From Deltaproteobacteria bacterium HGW-Deltaproteobacteria-8 (GTDB lineage Bacteria; Desulfobacterota; Desulfovibrionia; Desulfovibrionales; Desulfovibrionaceae), in NCBI GenBank assembly GCA_002840405.1, contig PHAR01000009.1, positions 1 to 64,000 of the forward strand: 64,000 nucleotides of DNA, written 5' to 3'. Of the stretch, positions 54,184 to 62,818 are shown piece by piece (position 1 is the first letter of the stretch; the number at the start of each line of letters is the position of its first letter). A program made the position numbers and the translations under genes. The notes below the pieces were generated by a model. The model worked only from the letters and a program-made list of their open reading frames with translations, was not told where the DNA came from and searched no databases.

Positions 54184-54423
54184 ATGAAGTACATCATGTT
54201 CGAAGATTTTTCAGGAGCTCCGCTGCCCATCATCTTCCCCAAGCGCATCGACTTCGTCGAGATGCGCGAGCAGATTCCCTACACCAAGGTGCTCGCCGCA
54301 GGCTACGCGAATGTCACTGACGCTGGCTTCGCCTGCTTTGGAGCATCCAAAAGCCTTGCGGCCCAGGCCCGCAGCGAGGACGCACAGATCATCGCCGCCA
54401 TGCTCGCCAATCCCGACATCTAG
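54184..54423 (+). CDS. Small conserved-looking hypothetical protein (79 aa)
   Basis: I do not recognise it. The reading MKYIMFEDFSGAPLPIIFPK has a strong GGGAGGATGCC ribosome site and is followed by a good terminator. The product is soluble, mixed alpha/beta, with central KVLAAGYANVTDAGF and a helical end. The huge 537-aa track ORF that includes it is otherwise shadow. It is transcribed alone between two minus-strand genes. Confidence 0.75.
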   Translation: MKYIMFEDFSGAPLPIIFPKRIDFVEMREQIPYTKVLAAGYANVTDAGFACFGASKSLAAQARSEDAQIIAAMLANPDI

Positions 54424-54440
54424 CGCAGAGCCGAAAAAGA

Positions 54441-54480
54441 AAAGGCCGGGAGGGGATACGCGCCCCCTCCCGGCCTTTTT
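54441..54480. terminator. Bidirectional intrinsic terminator
   Basis: A 15-bp stem (AAAGGCCGGGAGGGG / CCCCTCCCGGCCTTT) flanked by A-rich and T-rich tracts, so it can end both the 79-aa gene (plus) and glpX (minus). Confidence 0.93.
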
Positions 54481-54486
54481 CGTGTT

Positions 54487-55470
54487 CTAGTCGTACTTGA
54501 CCGAGCTGATCTTCATGAGGTGGTCCCAGGAGTGGATGGCCTCGATGTAGCGGATGGTGCCGGTCTTGCCGCGCATGACCAGCGAGCTGGTCTCCGCGCC
54601 GTAGCCCAGGTAGCGCACGCCCTTGAGGAAGGTGCCGCCGGAGATGCCCGTGGCGGCGAAGAACACGTCGTCGCTGCGCACCAGGTCAGAGACGGTGAGC
54701 ACGCGGCGGATGTCCACCCCGGCCTGGGCCATGGCGTTCTTCTCGTCCTGCTTCTGGGGGTCGAGCTTGCAGAACATCTCGCCGCCCATGATGCGGATGG
54801 CGCAGGCCGCCAGCACGCCCTCGGGGGTGCCGCCGGTGCCCATCATCAGGTCCACGTCGTTTCTGGGGTCGATGGCCATGAGCGCCCCGGCCACATCGCC
54901 GTCGGTGTGCAGCTGGATGCGCGCGCCGGCCTCGCGGATGTCCGCAATGAGCTTCTTGTGGCGCGGCTTGTCCAGCACGAAGACCACCAGGTCGTCCACG
55001 TCCTTGCCCAGCGCCTTGGCGATGCGCTTCAGGTTCACGGGCACAGGGGCCTCGATGTCCACCACGTTCTTGGCGGCGGCGGGCACCACCAGCTTCTGCA
55101 TGTAGAAGCTCGGGCCCGGATCGTACATGGTTCCGGCCGGGGCAACGCCCACCACCGAGATGGCGTTGGGGCGGCCATAGGCCAGCAGGCTGGTGCCCTC
55201 CACCGGGTCCACGGCCACGTCCACGGCCTGGGGTCCGCCTGCGCCGACCTTTTCGCCGTTGTGCAGCATGGGCGCGTTGTCCTTCTCGCCCTCGCCGATG
55301 ATCACCGTGCCGCTGATGGCCAGCGTCTTGAACGAAAGGCGCATGGCCTCAACGGCCGCGTGGTCCCCGGCGTCCTTTTCGCCCTTGCCCAGCCAGCGCG
55401 CGCTTGCCAGGGCGGCGGCCTCGGTGACGCGCACCAGATCCAGGGCCAAATTTCTTTGCGGGGCTTCCAT
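54487..55470 (-). CDS. glpX: Class II fructose-1,6-bisphosphatase GlpX
   Basis: Gluconeogenic phosphatase turning fructose-1,6-bisphosphate into fructose-6-phosphate; 327 residues. The metal/phosphate motifs GEGEKDNAPML and DVAVDPVEGTSLL are those of class II enzymes. GGAGAAACTC precedes the ATG at 55470; the 11 upstream residues in the track are unlikely. With tkt and rpiB in the same block it feeds the non-oxidative pentose phosphate pathway. Confidence 0.96.
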   Translation of the reverse strand: MEAPQRNLALDLVRVTEAAALASARWLGKGEKDAGDHAAVEAMRLSFKTLAISGTVIIGEGEKDNAPMLHNGEKVGAGGPQAVDVAVDPVEGTSLLAYGRPNAISVVGVAPAGTMYDPGPSFYMQKLVVPAAAKNVVDIEAPVPVNLKRIAKALGKDVDDLVVFVLDKPRHKKLIADIREAGARIQLHTDGDVAGALMAIDPRNDVDLMMGTGGTPEGVLAACAIRIMGGEMFCKLDPQKQDEKNAMAQAGVDIRRVLTVSDLVRSDDVFFAATGISGGTFLKGVRYLGYGAETSSLVMRGKTGTIRYIEAIHSWDHLMKISSVKYD

Positions 55471-55597
55471 GAGTTTCTCCTTCAAAGTGCAGAGCCTGCG
55501 CATTCAGGCGCAGTCAATTTTTCAGTCTGTACGTACCCTAGCAGAGCATCCTGCCAGACCGCAAGCGCCCCTTGGTGACGGCTTGGCGACACCCTCC

Positions 55598-55628
55598 GAA
55601 AATGGGGGCAGCCAAGCGGCCGCCCCCA
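55598..55628 (-). terminator. Intrinsic terminator of the PfpI-like gene
   Basis: On the minus strand a 7-bp stem (TGGGGGC / GCCCCCA) is followed by TTTTCGG. It lies 17 bp past the DJ-1/PfpI stop and separates it from glpX. Confidence 0.75.
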
Positions 55629-55644
55629 GGTAAAACGCGTCGCG

Positions 55645-56319
55645 CTAGATGCTGATTTTGGCGCCGAGCAGGGCCGCGAACTTGGCGATCCAGTCCGGAT
55701 GCGCGGGCCAGGCCGGGGCGGTCACCAGGTTGCCTTCCACCACGGCCTTGTCCAGCGGGATGTCCGCGTACTTGCCGCCAGCCAGGCCCACGTCCGGCGA
55801 GCAGGCCGGATAGGCCGAGCAAGTCCTGCCCTTGAGCACGCCTGCGGCCGCGAGCACCAGCGGCCCGTGGCAGATGGCGGCGATGGGCTTCTTGGCGGCG
55901 TTGAACTGGCGCACGATCTCAAGGACGCGCGGGTTCAGCCGGATGTACTCCGGGGCGCGGCCGCCGGGGATCACCAGGGCGATGTAGTCGGCCGTCTTCA
56001 CGGCGGTGAAGTCCTTGTTCAGGGCGAAGTTGTGGCCGCGCTTCTCGCTGTAGGTCTGGTCGCCCTCGAAGTCGTGCACCGAGGTACGGACAACGTCGCC
56101 CGCCTTCTTGCCCGGGCACACGGCCTCCACCACATAGCCCAGCATGAGCAGGGCCTGGAACGGGACCATGACCTCGTAGTCCTCAACATAGTCGCCCACG
56201 AGCATGAGGATCTTCTTGCCTGCGACTTTCTTCACCGCAGCCTTTGGGGCCAAAGCCTTCTTCACGGGAGCCTTCTTGGCCGGGGCCTTTGCCGCTGTGG
56301 TCTTCTTCGCAGTCGCCAT
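55645..56319 (-). CDS. DJ-1/PfpI-family protein with Lys/Ala-rich N-terminal tail
   Basis: The 224-residue protein has a class I glutamine amidotransferase-like core of the PfpI/YhbO group: [20 protein letters not shown], the nucleophile elbow [14 protein letters not shown] with its Cys-His pair, and the early Glu in YVEDYE. Family members act as chaperones, deglycases or proteases; activity is debated. The first 35 residues ([19 protein letters not shown]) are a basic tail like bacterial histone H1-type proteins, which is unusual here. AGGAGG before the ATG at 56319 confirms the start, so the tail is truly coded. Confidence 0.9.
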   Translation of the reverse strand: MATAKKTTAAKAPAKKAPVKKALAPKAAVKKVAGKKILMLVGDYVEDYEVMVPFQALLMLGYVVEAVCPGKKAGDVVRTSVHDFEGDQTYSEKRGHNFALNKDFTAVKTADYIALVIPGGRAPEYIRLNPRVLEIVRQFNAAKKPIAAICHGPLVLAAAGVLKGRTCSAYPACSPDVGLAGGKYADIPLDKAVVEGNLVTAPAWPAHPDWIAKFAALLGAKISI

Positions 56320-56391
56320 GGGGGGATCCTCCTTGGGGGTTGATCTTCCTCTCGGCAGAAAGGCCTGCCGGGAACGTGATGCGTGAACACA

Positions 56392-56410
56392 GCGGCCCGT
56401 TTCGGGCCGC
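56392..56410 (-). terminator. Hairpin downstream of tkt
   Basis: GCGGCCCG-TTT-CGGGCCGC, an 8-bp perfect stem five bases after the tkt stop; no T-run follows on the minus strand, so read-through to the PfpI-like gene is possible. Confidence 0.5.
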
Positions 56411-56414
56411 GCCT

Positions 56415-58418
56415 CTAACCGAAGTAGCGCTCGCGGATCATCCGGGCCACGGTGGGCGCGGTGAAGCCGTACTTCTCGGCCAGCTTTTCCGCCGGGGCGC
56501 TCTCGCCGAAGTGGTCCAGCCCAAGCGCCAGGCCGAACAGGCCCACGTACTTGTGCCAGCCCTCGGGCCGTCCAGCCTCGATGGCCACGCGCCGCTCCAC
56601 CGAGGGCGGCAGCACAGACTCCTTGTAGTACATGGGCTGGGCCTCGAAGAGGTTCACCGAGGGCATGCTGACCACGCGGATCATGCGGCCCGGCTCCTCG
56701 TTCTCCAGGATCTTCACGGCCTCCAGCGCCAGGGAGACCTCGGAGCCCGAGGCCATGACGATGAGCTCCGGCGCGGCCTTGCAGTCCTTGAGGACGTAGC
56801 CGCCGCGCTTCACGCCCTCGGCCACGGCCGGGTACACGGCCGGGTCCATGACCGGCAGGCCCTGGCGGGTCAGGAACAGGCAGCTGGGCTTGTCCGTCTG
56901 GCGCAGGGCCAGCTCCAGGCAGAGCGCGGTCTCGGTGGCGTCGGCCGGGCGCAGGTCCAGCAGGTTCGGGATGAGGCGCAGGGAGGCCACATGCTCGATG
57001 GGCTGGTGCGTGGGGCCGTCCTCGCCCACGTAGAAGGAATCGTGGGTGAACACGTAGAGCACGGGCAGCTTCTGCAGGGCCGACATGCGGATGGCGTTGC
57101 GGCAGTAGTCGGAGAAGGTCAGGAACGTGGCGCCGAAGGGCAGCACCCCGCCGTGCAGGGCCATGCCGTTCAATATGGCGGCCATGGGGAACTCGCGCAC
57201 GCCAAAGGACAGGTTGCGGCCGAGCGGGTTGTCGGCGGAGAAGATGCCCACGGCGTCGCGGAACTTGGCTGTCTGGTTCGAGGGATCGAGGTCCGCGCTG
57301 CCGCCCATGAGGTTCGGCAGGGCGTCCTTGAGCATGTTCAGGCACGCGCCCCAAGCCGCGCGGGTGGCGATCTTCTTGCCGGGCTCAAACGCGGGCATGG
57401 GCAGCTTGAGCTCGCCGCGCCCGGTGTTCATGGCTTTCCAGAAACCCAGGAAGTCCTTGTCACCCTTCTTGATGCGCTTGGCCAGGGTCTCCTTCCAGGC
57501 GGCCACGCCGCGCTTGAGTTCCGGGTACCTGGCCTGGAAGTGCGCCCGGGCCGCGTCCGGCACCTGGAAGCAGGCGCCCTCCATGAGGCACATGTTTTTC
57601 TTGGTGGCGGCGATCTCCTCGGCGGCCAAAGGCTCACCGTGGGTGCCGAAGTCGCCCTCGCGGGTGGCCGCGCCCTTGGCCATGACCGAATGGCCGATGA
57701 TCAGGCTCGGCTTCTTCTTCTGGCCCTGGGCCTTCTTGATGGCCGCGCGGATGGCGTCGCGGTCGTGTCCGTCCACCTGCTGCACGTGCCAGCCCATGGC
57801 GGCGAAAACCTTGGCGTAGTCGGTCTTGTCCACGCGGGACACCGGCCCGGCCAGCTGGACCTTGTTGGAGTCGTAGTAGCAGGTGAGCTTCCCCAGGCCC
57901 CACAACCCGGCCAGGGAGGCCGCGCCCAGAACCACGGACTCCTGCATGTCGCCGTCGCTGGTCAGGACATAGGTGTTGTGGTCGCAGATGGCGCGGCCCA
58001 GCTTGTTGCGCAGGAAGGTCTCGGCCACGGCCATGCCCACGGCCATGGCGAAGCCCTGGCCCAGCGGTCCGGTGGTGGCCTCCACGCCGGGGGTGACCTC
58101 GTGCTCCGGATGTCCGGGGGTGCGGCTGCCCAGCTGGCGGAACCCGCGCAGGTCGTCGGCGTCGATGAACCCGGCCAGATGCAGCAGGCCGTACAGCAGG
58201 CCCGACTCGTGCCCAGGGGAGAGCACGAAGCGGTCGCGGTTGAACCAGTTGGCGCGCTCGGGGTCGAAGTTCAAGAACTCCGAGTAAAGCACGGCCCCGA
58301 AGTCCGCAGAGCTCATGGCTCCACCTGGGTGACCGGAATCGGCGGCGCGGGTGGCGTCCATGATAAGCCCTTTCAGGGTGTTCACCATAAGCTGGTCAGG
58401 GGCGATGGTCTTCTGCAT
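56415..58418 (-). CDS. tkt: Transketolase
   Basis: Thiamine-diphosphate enzyme moving two-carbon units between sugar phosphates; 667 residues. Seen: [19 protein letters not shown] at the N terminus, [26 protein letters not shown] with [12 protein letters not shown] (ThDP-metal site), and [20 protein letters not shown] in the pyrimidine domain. Length is standard. It follows rpiB by 79 bp. Confidence 0.98.
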   Translation of the reverse strand: MQKTIAPDQLMVNTLKGLIMDATRAADSGHPGGAMSSADFGAVLYSEFLNFDPERANWFNRDRFVLSPGHESGLLYGLLHLAGFIDADDLRGFRQLGSRTPGHPEHEVTPGVEATTGPLGQGFAMAVGMAVAETFLRNKLGRAICDHNTYVLTSDGDMQESVVLGAASLAGLWGLGKLTCYYDSNKVQLAGPVSRVDKTDYAKVFAAMGWHVQQVDGHDRDAIRAAIKKAQGQKKKPSLIIGHSVMAKGAATREGDFGTHGEPLAAEEIAATKKNMCLMEGACFQVPDAARAHFQARYPELKRGVAAWKETLAKRIKKGDKDFLGFWKAMNTGRGELKLPMPAFEPGKKIATRAAWGACLNMLKDALPNLMGGSADLDPSNQTAKFRDAVGIFSADNPLGRNLSFGVREFPMAAILNGMALHGGVLPFGATFLTFSDYCRNAIRMSALQKLPVLYVFTHDSFYVGEDGPTHQPIEHVASLRLIPNLLDLRPADATETALCLELALRQTDKPSCLFLTRQGLPVMDPAVYPAVAEGVKRGGYVLKDCKAAPELIVMASGSEVSLALEAVKILENEEPGRMIRVVSMPSVNLFEAQPMYYKESVLPPSVERRVAIEAGRPEGWHKYVGLFGLALGLDHFGESAPAEKLAEKYGFTAPTVARMIRERYFG

Positions 58419-58497
58419 GGAAGTTGGTCCTCGTTTAGGACGGCGCGTGCCGTCAGGTGTTGCAGCTCAGGGCCTTGGCCTTCAGGGCTCGCGGGCC

Positions 58498-58965
58498 TCA
58501 GGGCTGGGAGTACGTCTCAAACTGCTCGATGCGCCGCAGGTGGCGGCCGCCCTCAAAGGACGCGGCCATAAATGCGTGCATGATCTCCAGGGCCAGGCCC
58601 TGGCCAACCACGCGCTCGCCCAGGCAGAGCACGTTGGCGTTGTTGTGCGCCCGCGCCATGCGGGCCGTGAACTCGTTGGTGCACACCGCGGCGCGGATGC
58701 CCGGGTGGCGGTTGGCGGCCATGCTCATGCCCAGGCCCGTGCCGCAGATGAGGATGCCCAGCACCTGCCCGTTCTGGCCGTCCTCGCCGCATTCCAGCAG
58801 GCGCAGGCACAGCTTGTCGGCATAGGCGGGGTAGTCGCAGGAGGTGGTGCTCTCCGGCCCCAGGTCCTCCACCTCGCACTCGACCTTGCGCAGGGACTGC
58901 GCCAGCACGGCCTTGAGGGCGAAACCGCCGTGGTCGGAGGCCAAAAGGATGGTTTTCTTGGTCAT
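58498..58965 (-). CDS. rpiB: Ribose-5-phosphate isomerase B
   Basis: Interconverts ribulose-5- and ribose-5-phosphate; 155 residues. LLASDHGGFALKAVL, the catalytic Cys in LICGTGLGMSMAANR and the TNEFTARMARAHNNANVL segment are the RpiB/LacAB signature. The AGGAGG ribosome site is strong. It supplies the substrate for the adjacent transketolase. Confidence 0.96.
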   Translation of the reverse strand: MTKKTILLASDHGGFALKAVLAQSLRKVECEVEDLGPESTTSCDYPAYADKLCLRLLECGEDGQNGQVLGILICGTGLGMSMAANRHPGIRAAVCTNEFTARMARAHNNANVLCLGERVVGQGLALEIMHAFMAASFEGGRHLRRIEQFETYSQP

Positions 58966-58996
58966 GCGGACAACCTCCTGCGGGCTTGCGCCCGGT

Positions 58997-59311
58997 CTAC
59001 TGCCTGGGTTCGGTGGCCTCTTCCTCGCGCCGGAGCCGGGCGATCTCCGCCTTGAGCATCTCGACCTGCTTCAGGCACAGTTCGCGCTCCGGGCCGGGGG
59101 TGGCGCCGGAACCGTCCAGGCGGGCCAGCACGGCCATCTCCTCGCGCAGCCGGGCCTCCAGCTGGCGCACCTCGTGGCGCTTGGCCTGGCCCGTCAGGAT
59201 ACGCCGCATCTCCCGGCCCCACACCGCCAGGCCCAGGGTGAACGTGCCGACAAGGCCAGGCTTGGCCAAAGGCTCCGGATCCGGGACAACATCCTGATTT
59301 TCCGCGTTCAT
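58997..59311 (-). CDS. Small coiled-coil hypothetical protein
   Basis: A 104-residue protein with one possible short hydrophobic stretch (KPGLVGTFTLGLAVWG) followed by a charged helix (RHEVRQLEARLREEMAVLARL; MLKAEIARLRREEEA). It may be a membrane-associated coiled coil. Its start overlaps the stop of the upstream lipoprotein by four bases, so it belongs to the rpoH-side operon. No function can be named. Confidence 0.75.
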   Translation of the reverse strand: MNAENQDVVPDPEPLAKPGLVGTFTLGLAVWGREMRRILTGQAKRHEVRQLEARLREEMAVLARLDGSGATPGPERELCLKQVEMLKAEIARLRREEEATEPRQ

Positions 59312-60243
59312 TTGGCTCCTCCGCCGGTGATGACGTCGCTTTCGGCGACCGGGGCGGTCGCCTTGTAGTCCAGGGACATGAAGCTCGAGCCCGCCGGCAG
59401 CCGCAGCTTCAGGGCCGTGAGCGGCCAGGGCTGGGCGCGCTCGTCCAGGGCCTTGACGCGCAGCACGGCGCTCTCGCCCTTGGGCAGGCCCAGGGTCAGC
59501 ACCCGGGCCGGGCCTTCAGGCTCGCCGTCGTCCTCGGGAAAGTCGGAAAACACCAGGGTCCACTGGCGCGGCCCGGACACGACCTCGCCCTCGCGCTCGG
59601 CCTGGGTCTTGAAATAGCGGGACAGCAGTCCCTCCATGCGCTGCGGGCGGCCGTACACGTCCACCGCCAGAAGCCGCACCGGGCCGCTGGAATAGCTGTA
59701 GGCGAAGCCGCCGTCAGGCAGGGCGAGGATTCCGGCCGGGACCACGTCGGGCGGCACCAGGGTGCCGAAGTGGCCGGAGAGCACCAGCACCAGGTCGCGC
59801 AGGGAAAACGGGAACGGCATGCCCAAGAGCTGCGCGCCGATAACCGGATCGGTGTGGGCGTAGGCCTTGGACTTCTCGGGGTAGAAGGCCAGCAGGCCGC
59901 TGGCGTCCTCGCGCATCAGCGCCAGCATGGTGCCGAACCCGGCGCGCACGTCCAGGCGCAAGGGCCGGGCGTAGTCGCCGAAGATCTCCACATCGGTACG
60001 GTTGGAGCGGCTGGGCGTGGAATAGAGCAGGCTGGCGCGCACGGCCACCCCGCTGGCAGCCACGGGCGGGGTCACGAAACGCCCCTGAAAGACCGCGTGG
60101 TTGGACGCGGCGTCTTCGAAGCGCGGCAGCTCGACCCTGGGCGCGCAGGCCGCGCACGCGAGCACGAGGCCAAGGGCGAACCCCCGCAGCAGGGCCGGCC
60201 CAGCGGGCCGAGCCAGGGAACACAATCCGCGCAGCATGCTCAC
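59308..60243 (-). CDS. Outer-membrane lipoprotein, LolB-like (uncertain)
   Basis: A 311-residue lipoprotein (lipobox ACAAC near residue 33). The mature part looks like a half-barrel beta sheet: RASLLYSTPSRSNRTDVEIFG, PLRLDVRAGFGTMLALMRED, LAFYPEKSKAYAHTDP. This pattern recalls LolA/LolB-type lipoprotein carriers, but the family assignment is tentative. It lies four bases after the TPR lipoprotein gene and is coupled to the small coiled-coil gene. Confidence 0.75.
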   Translation of the reverse strand: MSMLRGLCSLARPAGPALLRGFALGLVLACAACAPRVELPRFEDAASNHAVFQGRFVTPPVAASGVAVRASLLYSTPSRSNRTDVEIFGDYARPLRLDVRAGFGTMLALMREDASGLLAFYPEKSKAYAHTDPVIGAQLLGMPFPFSLRDLVLVLSGHFGTLVPPDVVPAGILALPDGGFAYSYSSGPVRLLAVDVYGRPQRMEGLLSRYFKTQAEREGEVVSGPRQWTLVFSDFPEDDGEPEGPARVLTLGLPKGESAVLRVKALDERAQPWPLTALKLRLPAGSSFMSLDYKATAPVAESDVITGGGAK

Positions 60244-60247
60244 GCGA

Positions 60248-62038
60248 TCACAACCCCTTGAGCTTCTTCTGCACGGCCTCGGGCGACTCGTGCTTCAGCT
60301 TGAGTGCGGTCTTGTAGCCCTTTCTGGCCTTGTCGCGGTGGCCTGCGGCGCGGGCGATGTCGCCATAGTGCTCCCACATGGTGGGATCGTCCTGGGCCAG
60401 GGCCACGGCACGCTGGATCTGCTTCCAGGCCTCGTCCTGCCGGCCCAGGCGAAAGTAGGCCCAGGCCAGGGAGTCCACGATGTAGCCGTTGTTGGGCTTG
60501 AGCCGGTCGGCCTTCCTGATGAGCGAAAGCGCGCGCTCAAGCTCGCGGTTCTCCTCCACCAGGGTGTAGCCGATGTAGTTCAGGGCGTCGGCGTGTTCCG
60601 GATTCTTGTCCACGATGCGCTGCATCACGACCAGGGCGGCCTTGCGATCGCCCTGGCGGTCCAGCACCGCGCCATACTGGTAGAGCAGGTCCTCGTCATC
60701 GGGACGGGTCTTGATCGCGGTCTCCAGCACCTCGCGCGCCTCGGGCAGGCGCTTCTTCTCCATGAGGTAGCCCGCCTGCAGGAGCGGGAAGCGGGCCTGG
60801 CCTGGGAACAGGCGCTTGCCCTGCTCCATGAGCTCTACAGCCTCGTTCTCGCGGCCCAGGCCGTAGAGCAGCTGGATGCGGAACTGCAGGGCCTGGCTGT
60901 AGTGCGCGTCGCTCTGGGGCACCAGATCGAGGAACTGCAGGGCCTTGAGCGGGTTGTTCTCGCCATCGTGGGCGATGACGGCCTTGTAGAAGAAATACTC
61001 ACCCGGCACCGGCGGGGTGCTGGCCAGAACGTCCAGCAGGGTGCTGGCCTGGGCCGTGTAGTTCTCGCTCAGGAACAAAAGCGAGGCCGAGAGCACGAAG
61101 GCCTTGCTGCCCGAGCCCTCCAGGGCCACGGTCAGGGCCTTGTCCGGGTTGTTCAGCTTGAGCTCCAGGCCCACCACGCGCAGGCGGATGTCCTCGCGGC
61201 CCTCGCCGCCGCCGTTCTCGATGCGCTGGCGGATGTCCTCATTGCTCTCGCCCAGGTCCAGGATCTTGGCGTAGGTGGCCAGCGCTGCGGCGTAGTCCTT
61301 CTCCATCTCCTGCTGGAAAGCCATCTCCACCCAGGCCTCCAGAAAGTCCGGAGTGCTCTTCGTCAGCTTGCGCAGGGTCTCGATGGCCGCCTTGCGGTGG
61401 CCCAGGCGGGCCTGAGCCCTGGCCATCTGGTACTGCGCGTCCTTGGTGCGGTCCTTCTGGGGGATCTTGCGCAGCACCTCCAGCCCCTTGGCCGGCTGGT
61501 CGGCGTCGATGTAGAGCTGGCCCAGACGCTCGCGCAGGACGACATTCTCGTGCTTGGCAAGGTAGGCCTCAATGGTCGCGGCGGCCTCGGGAAGCTTGTT
61601 CTCCAGCAGAAAGGCGTTGGCCAGGGCGGCGTTCATGTTGTAGTCGTCCGGGAACCGGCTCAAGCCGCTTTCCAGGATCGCTCTCACCTCGCCGGCCTGC
61701 TCCGGGTTCCAGAACAGGAAGGCCTTGTCCATGAACAGGGACGGCGCGGGCGCGCGGGCGATGACCCGGTCGAGGGCCAGGGCCGCGGCCTTCTGCAACT
61801 CCAGGGTGCGGGCGAAGGCCTCGGGATTGGTGCGCGACTGGGCTCCGGTGCGCGCCATCTCCTGGGACAGGGCCTGGAACTCCAGGTAGTCGTAGGTGCT
61901 GGTGGCCGCGCTGGACATGGGCTCGGGCTTGGGCGGCGCCTGGCGCACGGCGCCGCAGGCGGAGCAGATCAGGCTCAGCGCCAGGCCCAACGCCAGGGGC
62001 AGGGCCATGCGGGGGGCGGCGGGAAGACTCGTGGGCAT
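60248..62038 (-). CDS. TPR-repeat lipoprotein
   Basis: About 596 residues with lipobox LICSAC and some ten tetratricopeptide repeats across the whole mature protein (ALNYIGYTLVEENRELERAL; IVDSLAWAYFRLGRQDEAWKQI; MWEHYGDIARAAGHRDKA). The later repeats resemble the TPR proteins often encoded with LolB-like lipoproteins in this group. It probably acts as an outer-membrane scaffold. ATG at 62038 has GAGGA upstream; the GTG at 62053 overlapping the HD gene stop is an alternative start. Confidence 0.88.
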   Translation of the reverse strand: MPTSLPAAPRMALPLALGLALSLICSACGAVRQAPPKPEPMSSAATSTYDYLEFQALSQEMARTGAQSRTNPEAFARTLELQKAAALALDRVIARAPAPSLFMDKAFLFWNPEQAGEVRAILESGLSRFPDDYNMNAALANAFLLENKLPEAAATIEAYLAKHENVVLRERLGQLYIDADQPAKGLEVLRKIPQKDRTKDAQYQMARAQARLGHRKAAIETLRKLTKSTPDFLEAWVEMAFQQEMEKDYAAALATYAKILDLGESNEDIRQRIENGGGEGREDIRLRVVGLELKLNNPDKALTVALEGSGSKAFVLSASLLFLSENYTAQASTLLDVLASTPPVPGEYFFYKAVIAHDGENNPLKALQFLDLVPQSDAHYSQALQFRIQLLYGLGRENEAVELMEQGKRLFPGQARFPLLQAGYLMEKKRLPEAREVLETAIKTRPDDEDLLYQYGAVLDRQGDRKAALVVMQRIVDKNPEHADALNYIGYTLVEENRELERALSLIRKADRLKPNNGYIVDSLAWAYFRLGRQDEAWKQIQRAVALAQDDPTMWEHYGDIARAAGHRDKARKGYKTALKLKHESPEAVQKKLKGL

Positions 62039-62049
62039 GTGCTCTGTCC

Positions 62050-62814
62050 TCACGCGTTGTTCTCTGCGGTTGCGGCCAGGGTTTGGCCCAGCATGCGTTC
62101 GTACTCCACGGCCAGGGACACTCCCTCAGCCAGTAGCTCCGGCCCGTAGCGGCGCCCGCCCTCGGTGCGGAACCCGCCATCAAGGCCTTTGGCGCGTCGC
62201 ACGCCCTCGGGAAAGGCCGTGGCGATCCTCTCAAGGGGCCACTCGTCGCACTCGCACAGCTCCCAGAGGATGGTGCCGAAAATATCCGGCCCGTAGCGGA
62301 AGACGTCGGCGTCGTGCACAACCCCGGCCAGGAGCAGGGCGGACTCGCCGGCCTCCGTGAGCCGCGGGCCGTCGTCCTCGTGCCCGGCCACGGCCCCGGC
62401 GATCCAGAGCCGTTCCTCCGGGGCAAGGGCGTAGCCGCGCAGGATGCGCATGCAGAGGTCCGCGCCCTTCTCGGCGTGGTCGTCCTCGTAGCGCAGGGCG
62501 TCGTGCAACAGCCCGGCCAGCTCGGCCAGCACGGCCAGCCTGCGGCGCTCGTCCGTGGACAGGCCGGAGGGCTCAGCCAGGACCAGGGCCGCAGCGTCCA
62601 TGGCCACGCGCTTGGCGTGCTCCACGCCCAGGCCGCAGGCCTCGTTCAAAAAGCCCAGGGCGTCGCCCTGCAGGCGCAGCACCAGCGGGTGGTCAAAGAA
62701 CAGATCGCGCGCGTAGGTCAGCTCCTCGGCGCACTCGAGCGAAAACGCCGACTGCGCGCGGGACACGGCCAGATCGCGGGCGCGCCGCTTGAGTTCCAGA
62801 ATGCGCACGTCCAT
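62050..62814 (-). CDS. HD-domain phosphohydrolase
   Basis: A 254-residue soluble protein with metal-binding HD motifs: GVEHAKRVAMDA (His), [20 protein letters not shown] (HD pair), AVAGHEDDG and VHDADVFRYGPDI. Such domains hydrolyse phosphate esters of nucleotides; the true substrate is not clear and no GGDEF or HD-GYP signature is present. It lies four bases after the rpoH-type gene. Confidence 0.85.
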   Translation of the reverse strand: MDVRILELKRRARDLAVSRAQSAFSLECAEELTYARDLFFDHPLVLRLQGDALGFLNEACGLGVEHAKRVAMDAAALVLAEPSGLSTDERRRLAVLAELAGLLHDALRYEDDHAEKGADLCMRILRGYALAPEERLWIAGAVAGHEDDGPRLTEAGESALLLAGVVHDADVFRYGPDIFGTILWELCECDEWPLERIATAFPEGVRRAKGLDGGFRTEGGRRYGPELLAEGVSLAVEYERMLGQTLAATAENNA

Positions 62815-62818
62815 AGCC

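Noticed and set aside
56244-58571. 775-aa plus-strand ORF opposite tkt
   Set aside because: Shadow frame; transketolase motifs fully explain the stretch.
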